NCBI GenBank assembly: GCA_030144725.1 | Contig: JASKMD010000012.1 | Coordinates: forward strand, 4,237,848-4,301,847 | Reading direction: 5' to 3' | Length of the DNA stretch: 64,000 nt | Origin: Haematococcus lacustris | Taxonomy: Eukaryota > Chlorophyta > Chlorophyceae > Chlamydomonadales > Haematococcaceae | Shown: positions 45,601-55,730 of the stretch, one piece after another | Layout: each line of letters starts with the position of its first letter | How positions within the stretch are numbered: position 1 is the stretch's first letter | The notes under the pieces: generated by a model | Seen by the model: only the letters and a program-made list of their open reading frames with translations | Database searches by the model: none | What the model was told of the DNA's origin: nothing | Position numbers and translations under genes: made by a program

Positions 45601-46400
45601 GCTCCCCGGCTGCTGTCAGCACGCTGACTGTGAAGGTGCCGGTGCGCCGCACTTGGTAAGTCAGGCGGGTGCGGCCGTTGCCAGGGTCAAAGGAAGAGGA
45701 GGCGGTGCAGTTGGACACGAAGGCTGCAAGCAGGGCAGGCCAGCAGAGCAGGTGGGTGCAAGGCAGCAGCAGGGAGGGCAGCAGCCCCAGGGGCAAAGAC
45801 GCGCACGCCACAACTGAAGAGCCTCACTGCCCACTCAATACCCACTCAACCCCAATACCCACCGTTGTTTTTTTCATTTCGCCCTGATGCATGATCTATA
45901 GCTCTAAGTGACATGGCATAGGTTCATACACTTTAATTCATAGCTCGATCTTACTTCAAAACATCGCTCAAGCGAAGTATTTAGCAAATAACTGCGCTAG
46001 TATACGCAAAATCGCAGGTTAAAAATCATATTTTATAGCGCAGTGAGTGGTAATGCGGTTTGCAAAGAGACAATTTCATAGCGCAAAACGACCCCTGAAG
46101 TATGGCATTTCAGAGAGAACGCTATTCATAGCGCGAATACTGATACCCACTCTACCCACTCTACCCACCACCCGTCAGGCTGCCCAGCTACCCTATGAGG
46201 TCCTGGAGGTTCTGCTAGTCCTGGAAGTCCATGCTGCCCCAACACCCACTGTGCCTCCCCCACTGCCTGTGTCACGGACTATCCCTACAGTCAGTCCATG
46301 ACCCAAGCACCCACCCTCATCCAGCCTGAAGCCTGGCGTGGAGGTGGTGTGCAGGTTGCCATATGCGTCTGATGCCACCACTATCAAGCTGTAGGCAACC
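42655..46400 (-). pseudogene. Beheaded copy of the filamin-repeat membrane protein gene
   Basis: The 3' exons of the gene described at 57594-63967, present again because of the block duplication. They run from VAYSLIVVASDAYGNLHTT near 46.39 kb, through the transmembrane exon, to the stop at 42655. All 5' exons are missing; upstream the sequence is the LINE 3' end and its poly(A). It has no promoter of its own that I can see. The exon frames are still open, consistent with a very recent event. Confidence 0.75.
45417..45485 (+). repeat. TACTCCACC 9-bp microsatellite (left copy)
   Basis: Seven to eight tandem TACTCCACC units in an intron of the truncated filamin-repeat gene. The same array with the same unit number is at 60356-60424. 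Confidence 0.9.
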
Positions 46401-46404
46401 CCTG

Positions 46405-46405
<1 letters not shown>

Positions 46406-46440
<35 letters not shown>
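46406..46440 (-). other. LINE poly(A) tail
   Basis: 35 uninterrupted T on the plus strand, immediately after the duplicated block's terminal CCCCTGC. An uneroded tail of this length indicates a recent insertion. Confidence 0.95.
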
Positions 46441-46443
<3 letters not shown>

Positions 46444-47051
46444 GCGAGAATTACAGGCAAACTAGAAAAAGAACCAAAGAGGAGGAAAACGAGGATGAAC
46501 AAAGCAAAGAAGGCAGCACCGTCTGAAGGAGAAAAAAGAGGGAAAGCCAAACAAGAAAGAAGCAACCCAAACAAAAAACCACGTCCAAAACGTCAAGCTC
46601 CCTCTCTCGCTAGGAAAAGACGCCCTGCACTCGCCCTACACACCCCCACACCCCCTCCCAACCCCACACCCACTCCCAACACAGCTCCGCCCCCCCACGT
46701 CAAGAACCCTAACCTCAGCCCTCCAGCGACTAGACCCTACAAACACCCTACGCCCCCTCCACAACCCCTCTGAACACCACCCCCACGCCTGACCCAGCCC
46801 CAACCCCCAAGTTACTACCCCTAACCACAACCTCCACACGAAGAGACCCAGAACGCTCACAAGGCCCTTGAACCCACCGGTACCACCCCCAAACCAAAAG
46901 AAGCCCCCCCCCCTCCTATCCCCCCCTACTCAACCCACCCCAACCGACCCTGCCGCTCCTCAGACCACAGACCCCGAACGGCAGAGCCACGACCAACGGG
47001 CACACCCTCCTCCTAAAACCCCCCTGGAGACAGGCCGGAGGCGAACCGCGT

Positions 47052-50000
47052 TCACGGCGGGCTAGCGTCCAAAGGCGGGGGAAGGGGAGCGGGGATGGGC
47101 CACTCTAGGGAGAGGCGCACGAACAACTCCGGGGCGAGGGGCGGACGCCGCTGCTGGCGAGAGAACCACCCCCCTGAGGCGGCTGGCCACAGCTGGTCGA
47201 AAGACCCCTCTGCAAGCTGCGGGTCCCTCCCTTTGAACCAGGTGGAAGGGACCGTGCCCCCTAGGCCCACGCGAATGTCCCTCCCCACCCGGAACCAGTC
47301 TCTCTTGACAGCGGCGGACAGGGTGAGGATAACCTCTTGCGCCACTCTCCTAGCTATCGCCTCCGGCTGCAGGGCTGAGGCGGGGCCGATCGTGCGAAGG
47401 CGCCACACTGTCCCAAGGTAGGCCACACGAAGGCGGCGCCACAACAGAGGATCGGGGGGGGTGAAGGAGGGTGCCTCGCCGCGGGTAGGGCGCCCGGTAA
47501 GGAGCAGGAGGGCATCACCGGAGGGGGGACGAGTGCCTGTAAGGCTGCCATACACGTCCAGCACCCATTCCCACGCGGGGGCCACGCAGGGGCAGGTGAG
47601 GAAGGCATGGGAGAGGGTCTCCAGCGGCCCTGCCTGACAGAGCCGGCAAGCAAAGGAGCTGGGCCCCGCAGCCTCGCCAAGGACGTGGCCCCACATGGCC
47701 CCCACCATGAGGCTGCCGTGAAGGATCCGCCAGGCGACAACGACGTGCTCCCGGCGGAGAGTAGGGTCCAACAGCTCCTGCCACACCTCCAGGCAGGGCT
47801 GGCCGGACTGGTCTTGCCGACCAGGCGTGAGCGGGTCTCCCTCAACGTCTCGGGTGCGGGTGCGCCTGCCAGCCTGCCTCGGCTGGCGCTGAGCCTCAAG
47901 CTGGCGCTGAGCCTGCACCGCTGCCCTGTCGACTGGGGTGGGACGTTGTCGAGGGCTAGCCCTCCAGGCCTGCCAGCGAGGGGGGGGGGGAGCCATGCCT
48001 CTCCTGGACGTGCCAACTACCCACATCCCTACCCTCTAGCTCCCTGTCCCTCTGAGCCTGCCTCTCAGCCGCGTGGGCAGCAGACTCCTGCCACCGCTGC
48101 TCTAGGACCCTAAGGCCATCCCCACCCACAACTCTCTCTGACGCAGGCCCCGCTTCCTGTAAGGGCCGTGGGCCCCAAAGCAGCGGCCAGAGGCCTCCAC
48201 GAGGGGGGTAGCGAGGGTCTGAGCTAGCCTGTTTGAGCTGGAGGAGGCGAGCTCGTGCGCGCTTGACGGAGAACTGCAGGATGGACGTGGTGCCCAAGCC
48301 CCAAACCTGAGGGTCTAGTTGCACCTGGTCCCAGGGCCCGAGCAACCACTCCTCCTTCGGCCACCTACTGTGATGGGTCCCCTCCACCTCCCTCCACTCC
48401 CCCTCCTCCCCCACCACGCCCCTCCCCCGCTCCTGTCCTCGCCCAATGCCCCGCACCCTACCACGACCCTGCTCTTGGCCCTGAGGAGCTAAAGGGTCAG
48501 CTCCCGCTTGCGCGAAAGGGAGAGGGCGCAGATGCCTGGTCCGCTCTGCCACGGTCAGCCGGTAGCTGGGCTTGTCGAGCAGAACCACTGCTGCAGGCAC
48601 CCAGCAAGCCCCAGGCTCGGGCTGAACGGCACCCAGCGGGCCCTCACCCTCTACAAAGGGTTCGAGCCTGCCCGAGGGGGCCACCCAGTGGGTGGGCTGT
48701 TGGGAAGGGGAGCGCCTCACAAGGAAGCCTCTACTCGCTCTCACGCATTCCCACTCCGATGGGGGAGGCTGATGGGTGTCCACCACCCGTTGCCAGGCCT
48801 CTGGTAAGGTGGCCCTCACATAGTCCGCCTCCCACCTCACGGCGGCTTGGTGGGCTGCCGAGCTGAACGCAGAGCTGTGCCGGTGGAGGGCTTCCCACAC
48901 ATGCCGAATGTGGGTCCACCGTTTGGCCTCCGCTGCCAGGGGGTCCCTACCCAGCACCGCCCCTGGCTGAAGACGGACTTGCGCGTTATACCACAAGGGC
49001 TCTGCCATCACCGAGTGAAACTGTTGCGCAGCTGGATCTACTATGCGGTGCGGGAAGAGCTCTGCCATGGCCGCAATGTGGGCCTGAAGACGAGGGCTGG
49101 TGGACCGCGAGGGGGAAGCTGAGGGCTTGGTGATAACCCAGGTGCTGAGGCTGTGAAGCGGGTCGGCTAGCAGGCTGTGCACCAAGGGCTGCCAGGGCCG
49201 CACCCGGGGAGACCACAACTGGGCTAACATCTTGGCCAGCATGGCGGTGCTCGTGACTGCAAGGTCTGGGTAGCCTAGCCCTCCCTCCCTCCGGGGCATG
49301 GCGCAGATGTCCTCCCGCGGGTACAGGCGACTCATGTTGGGGCTGCGCTCTTGGGGAAGGTCAGACATAGCTACGAAGCGTTTGACAGCCTTGGCCATAG
49401 CCTTCCCATGAGCAGCTGAGGGCTTGATGAAGGCCATTTGGTAGATAGGCTTGGAGGCTAAGCACTGCTGGGCCACTTGTACCCGGCCCAACAGGTTGAG
49501 GCCTTGGGGAGTCCAAGAGAGGGACGCTGCCGTCATGGCTGCTGCCGAGCCCCCGAACGCTGCCTCACTGGAGACTCCGTCACAGACATCCCCAAGCGGC
49601 ACGCCCAAATGCCGCACCGGCACCCCTTCCCGCGTGGCTGGGATGCCGGTGCTGGGCCCTCCGCTCTCACTCAGAGGCTTAGGCCCACGAGCCTGCTGCT
49701 GCCTCTCCCGCCTGCCAAGCTCCTCCCCTCCTCGAGGCTCCCCCCCCCCTGCCCCCAGCTCAAGCCTCCCATCCGCCTCCCCGGGCCCCAGCTCGTGAGC
49801 TCCCGCCCCCCCCCCCGCCCAACCATGCTGTCCTTGCTGCAACTCCTGCTGGGCGCACGGTAGGGCTTGACTTTTGCCCATGCTCAGGGCAGGGCCCCCA
49901 GCGGCGCGAAACACCTCCAGAGCCTCCACCACCACCGCCCCGTCCTTGACCCTGTCTAGCACTGTAATGGTGATGTCGTCGGCGTACTCCTTAGAGGGCA

Positions 50001-52329
50001 GGGTGGGTTGTAGGGTGGCCATGTGCGAGGCCAGGGGGCTGATAGGGATGGAGGGAGTGTTGAGCCGGCCTGCCAGCTGCAGCGAGCTAAGGTAGCTGAC
50101 GAGCGGTTGGAGCACGATGCACCAATACAAAGGCGAGGCCCCACTGCCTTGCAGGAGCCCTGACTCCAGGGGGAAGCTGTTAGTGAGATGGCCGTTCACC
50201 AAAACTTGGCTGGTAGCCCCCCGGTGCAGGATCTGCGCCCACCGCACGTGGCCATCCTGACGGAAACCCATGGCCTCCATCGTAGCTTGTAGCAGGTCCC
50301 AGGAGACGTTGTCATAGGCCCCCGCTAGGTCCAAAAGGAGAAGCCAGGCTGGGCTGCCCCGCTGTCTGAGGTACTCCAGCAGGCTGAGGTGAAACTGCAC
50401 ATTGTCGCCGATGTCCCGCCCTAGGATGAAGGCTGATTGGGAAGGGGACACTAGGAGGTCAAGAGGCCGCTGCAACCGGTCCTCCAGCGCCCGGGCCACC
50501 AACCGCACATCGCAATTGAGCAAGGTAATGGGCCGATAGCCAGACACTTGGTCCCTTGGCTTGCCGGCTTTGGGAACTAGGGTGACCAGGCCAGTGAGGA
50601 ACTCTGCTAGGGGGGCTGGGCTGGACGTGTCCGCCAAGGCCTCACGGAGCATGGCCATAAGCGGGGGGCGGAGCAGGGGCCACAGCCGGTCGTACACCTC
50701 CATAGGCAAACCATCCTTCCCTGGGGCTTTGCTGTGGGCGCAGCCCTGGAGGGCGCGGCCTAGCTCCTCTTCTGACAGCATGGGGTCCCCCCCCGGCCCC
50801 TCGCTGCTGTCGGCTTGGGTGGGAGTGAGGCGGGAGGTGAGGCTGGCTAGGAGGGTGGCTCGAGCGGCAGGGACAACTGGTTTGGCCGCATAGACCCCGA
50901 GGGGAGAGGCAGCGGAGAAGTGCGATTGGAAGGCATGACAGGCAGCTTGGACGCCGTGGGTGGTGGTAAGGTCAGCCACTTGGTCCGGCAGGTCAGGGAG
51001 GTGAAGGGAAGTGATCAGAGTTGGGGTGTGTGCTGACTGGTGGCGGTGGTAAAAATAAAAGGAAGAGGAGTCACCGTATACCTGGTCCAGGACAGCGCTG
51101 GCTTGCATGGAACGTTGCGCTGCCTCAGCCCGGTCTGTGACCCCCACGAGCGCCGTGGCCTCGCCCACCACAACGGCTGCCTGAAGCGCTGCCTCCCTGA
51201 GCTGCTCTACCTCTAATAGCTGTTGCACCAAGTGGGTCCGGGCTGCATGGGCTGCTCTCTCCCTGGCTTGCTGGAGGGCACGCTGGGCACGGCGACGGTC
51301 TCGAATGCACCGCTGGGCTTGAAGAGCTAGCCCTTGCTTGATATGTGCCCACCGTGCTCTGTGCAAATCTCTCGGCAGGGGGCTTGGGAGGCTAGACATC
51401 TGGGCTGCATGGCTAGCTGCCTCTCTTAGCAGAAAGCTCTGTAGGCGGTCCATCATGTCCGGGTCGTCAAGGTAAGCAGGGTGCAGCTGCCAGGGGGCTG
51501 GGGCGGTGAGGGGAAGGTTAGGGGGGCACACAGCCAGGGAGACGGCAGCGTGATCTGTGTGCACTGGCTTAAGGCCCAGGATGGAGCTGTCCAGCTGCCA
51601 CTCCACTAGCTCGGCCGGAATGTACCAACGGTCAAGCCGTCCCCCCGTTTGCCAAGGGGTGCTGAAGTGGGTGAAGTCGCGGGTACCAGGACGTAGGTGG
51701 CGCCAGGCATCGACTAGGCCCCGCTCTGTAACCAGCTCCTGCAGCTGCTGGGCCCCTTGGCCCCTGCTGCCCAACCAACCCACAGGGTGAGCGTTCCCCA
51801 CCCGGGGTGTGCCCACCTTGTCCTCAGGGGAAAGAATACAGTTGAAATCACCGCCCATGATGACAAGCCTCCGGTCAGAAGCAAGGGGAAGGCAAGCCGG
51901 GAGGCAGGAGCTGAAGAAAGTAGCGCGTTGTGACGCTTGGGCTGGGGCATAAACGCACACGAGCGAGGCTGGCCTGCCTGCCAACTCCGCGTCCACCCTC
52001 AGAACCCGCCCCTGGGCCCCGGCCACTTGGAGATGCACCTGGCTGCAACCAACCAGGATGGTAGAGGGCTTAAAGAGGGCTAGGCAACCCTGGGAGTGGC
52101 CGGTACCTGGGGTGTAGAACCAGAGCCCCCTCCAGCAAGGCTTGGCCCCCGTGGCCGACTCTGCCCACTGCCACACACACTCTGCCCGGTGGCACTCTTG
52201 CAGGAAAAACACCTGGGCGGGGCTGTCCGCTGCCCAGTCCAGGATGGCTTGAAACTTGTGGGGGTGAGACAGGCCTTGGACGTTCAGAGTGACTGCCTCA
52301 AAGAAGGCGGCCACCCCTGGGCGCTGCAT
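47052..52329 (-). CDS. LINE ORF2: endonuclease, reverse transcriptase, zinc finger (frameshifted)
   Basis: Starts at ATG 52329, two bases after the ORF1 stop (TAACCATG), suggesting termination-reinitiation. The APE endonuclease occupies roughly residues 10-290: TLNVQGL, FLQECH, MGGDFNCIL (about 160), RLDRWYIP and TDHAAV. Reverse transcriptase spans about 590-800: SGYRPITLLNCDVRLVARAL, LLLDLAGAYDNVSWDL, GLLQGSGASPLYW and EYADDITI (Tyr at about 781). A Gly/Gln-rich insertion separates the palm from VRHLGVPLGD. The main frame stops at 47956, just past a run of 11 C (47980-47990). Shifting by one there continues into a 300-residue C-terminal domain with a finger CRLCQAGPLETLSHAFLTCP, normal for L1 ORF2, ending at 47052. 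The shift is either a homopolymer error or a recent inactivating indel. Confidence 0.88.
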
Positions 52330-52331
52330 GG

Positions 52332-55300
52332 TTAGTCTTGGTTTGCCCCCGCGCGGGCTACGCGTGCTGGATCAAAGAGCCGTTGCCATGTGGGGTTGTG
52401 GCTGTCACCCGGGACGGTGGCTGGGGGGCTGAGGGTAGGAGAAGGGAGGGGGGTGCATGTGGTGGGGGGAGGGTGAGAGGTGGGGCCCACTGGGCGAGCC
52501 AAGCCCCGGGGAGTGGAAGCACCGCTGTTGGGAAGGGACTGCCACTCGCTGTCGTCTCCATCCTCGCTGCTCACGAGGGACTCCAAATCAGAGAGAACTC
52601 CAAATCTGGTCCCTAGAGGGGCAAAGGGGCCAGGGTGCTCAGGGGGGAGGGTAGGCAAGGGGCAACCTGAGGGTGAGGGGGCCTGCCTGGGGTAAGGAGG
52701 GGGCGGGGTGGGGGTGGACTCCCGGGGCAAGGAAGCTTGGAGGGGAGGTTTGGAGGTAGTGGTTGGGGGGAGGGGAGGTGAGGGGAGAGAGAAAAGGAGG
52801 TGGGAGGGACGCCAGGCAGGCTTGAGCCCCCTTGAGCTCCCTTGAGCCTCAACCCCTGGACCGCTGCCCTGCCTACCCAGCAGAGCAGGCTCAGCCCTAG
52901 TCCCCGCACTAGGCCCCGGCGGTAAGCCCACCCGCAAACGTTTGGACGGGGAGCCGGTGACACTGTGAGCGGCAAGGTCCCCCGCCTCTGTAGCACTCCC
53001 AGGAGGGGCTGACCTGCTGACAAGGCCAAGATCTCCATTGAGGTGCAGGGCACCCGGGCGAGAGCGTTTGGGCTGACGACCGACATGTTGGGAGGGTGGA
53101 GACGAGGGTGGATGGGAGGGAGGGGCCGGGGCGACAGGACCTGTCAGCTGCTGCTGGCACTGAGCTCCTTGTGGATAGGGAAGAGGAGAGGTGCGCTGGG
53201 TGGGGAGGGGCCTGGAGTGCCTGAGGGGGTAATGGGTGGCCGGAACCGCTTGAGAGAACTGGCTTTGGGAGTGACCAGCAACCTCTGGTCCCACCAAGTA
53301 GGAGGCTGGAGGTGAGCGTGGTGATGTGGGGGCGATGGGCGGGTTAAGGGGGGGTGGCACCACCTGGCCTACCTGCCGTGGCGGGGAGTTCAACGGCTGT
53401 GCTAGGTCCTCATCCCCAGCCTTGGTGCCTCCCGAAGCAGCGCTAAGCAGAGAGTGTGTAGGGGGTGTGTGGGGTGGGCGAGAGATGCCCGCTACACCGC
53501 CACGGCCAGGGGGGGGTGAGAGAGAATGGCCCTGCCTGAGGGCAACCCCAACCTTAGCCTGGGCCCCACCCTTCTCACTCGCCTTGGCTGAGGGCAAGGG
53601 GCCCCAGGAGGGGTCAAAGCGGGGAGGTCGTGACCTAGGGTGAGCAAAGGCAACGGATGAGTTGGGAGAGGGGGTAGAGACGGCCTGGCTTGCCAGCTGG
53701 TGCTGGCTGTGGGACCCCTGAGCATGGCCTGCCCCCTCTTCCCCAGCCGGGCCACCCCCCGCTGTGGTGCGCTGGGGGGGGGTGGCAGCAGGTGGGTGTG
53801 GAGGGGGGGCTGGGGCGGCCTGGCCTGCCAGCTGCTGCTGGCTGTGGGACCCCTGAGCATGACCTGCCCCCTCCGCCCCAGCCGGGCCACCCCCCGCTGT
53901 GGTGCGCTGGGGGGGGGTGGCAGCAGGTGGGTGTGGAGGGGGGGCTGGGGCGGCCTGGCCTGCCAGCTGCTGCTGGCTGTGGGACCCCTGAGCATGACCT
54001 GCCCCCTCCGCCCCAGCCGGGCCACCCCCCGCTGTGGTGCGCTGGGGGGGGGTGGCAGCAGGTGGGTGTGGAGGGGGGGCTGGGGCGGCCTGGCCTGCCA
54101 GCTGCTGCTGGCTGTGGGACCCCTGAGCATGACCTGCCCCCTCCGCCCCAGCCGGGCCACCCCCCGCTGTGGTGCGCTGGGGGGGGGTGGCAGCAGGTGG
54201 GTGTGGAGGGGGGGCTGGGGCGGCCTGGCCTGCCAGCTGCTGCTGGCTGTGGGACCCCTGAGCATGACCTGCCCCCTCCGCCCCAGCCGGGCCACCCCCC
54301 GCTGTGGTGCGCTGGGGGGGGGTGGCAGCAGGTGGGTGTGGAGGGGGGGCTGGGGCGGCCTGGCCTGCCAGCTGCTGCTGGCTGTGGGACCCCTGAGCAT
54401 GACCTGCCCCCTCCGCCCCAGCCGGGCCACCCCCCGCTGTGGTGCGCTGGGGGGGGGTGGCAGCAGGTGGGTGTGGAGGGGGGGCTGGGGCGGCCTGGCC
54501 TGCCAGCTGCTGCTGGCTGTGGGACCCCTGAGCATGACCTGCCCCCTCCGCCCCAGCCGGGCCACCCCCCGCTGTGGTGCGCTGGGGGGGGGTGGCAGCA
54601 GGTGGGTGTGGAGGGGGGGCTGGGGCGGCCTGGCCTGCCAGCTGCTGCTGGCTGTGGGACCCCTGAGCATGACCTGCCCCCTCCGCCCCAGCCGGGCCAC
54701 CCCCCGCTGTGGTGCGCTGGGGGGGGGTGGCAGCAGGTGGGTGTGGAGGGGGGGCTGGGGCGGCCTGGCCTGCCAGCTGCTGCTGGCTGTGGGACCCCTG
54801 AGCATGACCTGCCCCCTCCGCCCCAGCCGGGCCACCCCCCGCTGTGGTGCGCTGGGGGGGGGTGGCAGCAGGTGGGTGTGGAGGGGGGGCTGGGGCGGCC
54901 TGGCCTGCCAGCTGCTGCTGGCTGTGGGACCCCTGAGCATGACCTGCCCCCTCCGCCCCAGCCGGGCCACCCCCCGCTGTGGTGCGCTGGGGGGGGGTGG
55001 CAGCAGGTGGGTGTGGAGGGGGGGCTGGGGCGGCCTGGCCTGCCAGCTGCTGCTGGCTGTGGGACCCCTGAGCATGACCTGCCCCCTCCGCCCCAGCCGG
55101 GCCACCCCCCGCTGTGGTGCGCTGGGAAAGAGAAGCAGTGGGTGGGTGAGGGGGAGCGTGGGTAAGGGTGACCCTGCTTCTAGCTGTGGGGCCCGGGTGG
55201 CGGAGGGTACCGTCCTCTCCCCAGACCTGGATCCACCCCCTCCTCCCCCTGGGGTTGGAGAGGTCTCTGGGGAGGGCTGAGAGGGAGCTGTCGCCGGTGG

Positions 55301-55574
55301 GAGGGAAGACTAGGGCCTCTACCAAGTCCCCACACCCTATGAGGGACCCTGCCAAAGGGCTGGATTTGGGGTGTGCCCCTAGCCTCTCGCTGAAAACTAG
55401 AACTGAGTCTGGCAGGAGGCCCTCTGGCAAACCGTCCCCACTGACCTCACTGACAGAGTACCCAGCTGCGGCCAGGAGGGCTGCTGTGAGCCCTTGCTTA
55501 GCTCCCTCCGGGTAGTGAAGGTGGAGGACCAGCTTGATGGAACCTGGAGGGGGGCCGCTGGGTAGGGGCACCAT
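52332..55574 (-). CDS. LINE ORF1: Pro-rich nucleic-acid-binding-type protein with 45-residue repeats
   Basis: The first ATG is at 55574 (MVPLPSGPPPGS); the frame is open to 55640 without another ATG. 1,080 codons. The N-terminal ~130 residues are the only ordered-looking part (IKLVLHLHYPEGAKQGLTAA, LVEALVFPP). Then come 11 tandem 45-residue repeats (RTTAGGGPAGAEGAGHAQGS, then HSQQQLAGQAAPAPPPHPPA) and a long Pro/Ser/Arg-rich tail. No coiled coil or CCHC knuckle is visible, unlike many L1 ORF1 proteins. It presumably binds LINE RNA, by position only. Confidence 0.8.
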   Translation of the reverse strand: MVPLPSGPPPGSIKLVLHLHYPEGAKQGLTAALLAAAGYSVSEVSGDGLPEGLLPDSVLVFSERLGAHPKSSPLAGSLIGCGDLVEALVFPPTGDSSLSALPRDLSNPRGRRGWIQVWGEDGTLRHPGPTARSRVTLTHAPPHPPTASLSQRTTAGGGPAGAEGAGHAQGSHSQQQLAGQAAPAPPPHPPAATPPQRTTAGGGPAGAEGAGHAQGSHSQQQLAGQAAPAPPPHPPAATPPQRTTAGGGPAGAEGAGHAQGSHSQQQLAGQAAPAPPPHPPAATPPQRTTAGGGPAGAEGAGHAQGSHSQQQLAGQAAPAPPPHPPAATPPQRTTAGGGPAGAEGAGHAQGSHSQQQLAGQAAPAPPPHPPAATPPQRTTAGGGPAGAEGAGHAQGSHSQQQLAGQAAPAPPPHPPAATPPQRTTAGGGPAGAEGAGHAQGSHSQQQLAGQAAPAPPPHPPAATPPQRTTAGGGPAGAEGAGHAQGSHSQQQLAGQAAPAPPPHPPAATPPQRTTAGGGPAGAEGAGHAQGSHSQQQLAGQAAPAPPPHPPAATPPQRTTAGGGPAGAEGAGHAQGSHSQQQLAGQAAPAPPPHPPAATPPQRTTAGGGPAGEEGAGHAQGSHSQHQLASQAVSTPSPNSSVAFAHPRSRPPRFDPSWGPLPSAKASEKGGAQAKVGVALRQGHSLSPPPGRGGVAGISRPPHTPPTHSLLSAASGGTKAGDEDLAQPLNSPPRQVGQVVPPPLNPPIAPTSPRSPPASYLVGPEVAGHSQSQFSQAVPATHYPLRHSRPLPTQRTSPLPYPQGAQCQQQLTGPVAPAPPSHPPSSPPSQHVGRQPKRSRPGALHLNGDLGLVSRSAPPGSATEAGDLAAHSVTGSPSKRLRVGLPPGPSAGTRAEPALLGRQGSGPGVEAQGSSRGLKPAWRPSHLLFSLPSPPLPPTTTSKPPLQASLPRESTPTPPPPYPRQAPSPSGCPLPTLPPEHPGPFAPLGTRFGVLSDLESLVSSEDGDDSEWQSLPNSGASTPRGLARPVGPTSHPPPTTCTPLPSPTLSPPATVPGDSHNPTWQRLFDPARVARAGANQD
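53690..55140 (-). repeat. 135-bp tandem repeat inside LINE ORF1, 11 units
   Basis: GCTGTGGGACCCCTG recurs at 53706, 53841 and every 135 bp up to 55056. Inner units look identical; only the outer units diverge. Because 135 is a multiple of three and the unit lacks stops, both strands show long frames of 490-540 codons, which are shadows. Confidence 0.95.
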
Positions 55575-55730
55575 AGGCACTCTGAAAGCCTGACCCAGAA
55601 AGGCAACCTGCAAAATCAATCCTGCAACCTGCAAAATCAATCCTCACCATCTCTCCTACCATACCCACCATGCTTTCCAGTGACCCTGCCTAGCTGAGAC
55701 TGCTCATGTGACTCCTGCTGGAGCAGCTGC

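Larger units (their letters stand above)
40697..46405 (+). repeat. 5,709-bp duplicated block, left copy
   Basis: Same sequence as 55636-61344 at a constant offset of 14,939 bp; no difference was seen at the places compared, and the deduced frames are identical throughout. It contains psaF copy 2 and the 3' part of the filamin-repeat gene. Its right edge abuts the LINE poly(A) tail; its left edge continues into unique sequence. Confidence 0.92.
46406..55635 (-). mobile_element. L1-type LINE retrotransposon, near full length
   Basis: 9,230 bp on the minus strand: a 5' end at about 55635, ORF1 (55574-52332), ORF2 (52329-47052, one frameshift), a ~610-bp 3' UTR and a 35-nt poly(A) (poly T at 46406-46440). 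An endonuclease of the APE type, a YADD reverse transcriptase and a CCHC-type finger, without RNase H, place it near the L1 clade, which includes Zepp of Chlorella. The 5' end carries a 21-bp tandem duplication (TTTGCAGGTTGCAGGATTGA plus T), part of which (AGGATTGAT) also occurs at the target border. The element is flanked by the 5.7-kb direct repeats. Confidence 0.9.

Noticed and set aside
46441..47040. Pro-rich plus-strand frames
   Set aside because: They lie antisense in the LINE 3' UTR and have no splice or domain support.
53492..55280. Three long open frames (490-540 codons) on both strands over the ORF1 repeat
   Set aside because: The 135-bp unit is divisible by three and stop-free in these frames; they are shadows of LINE ORF1.
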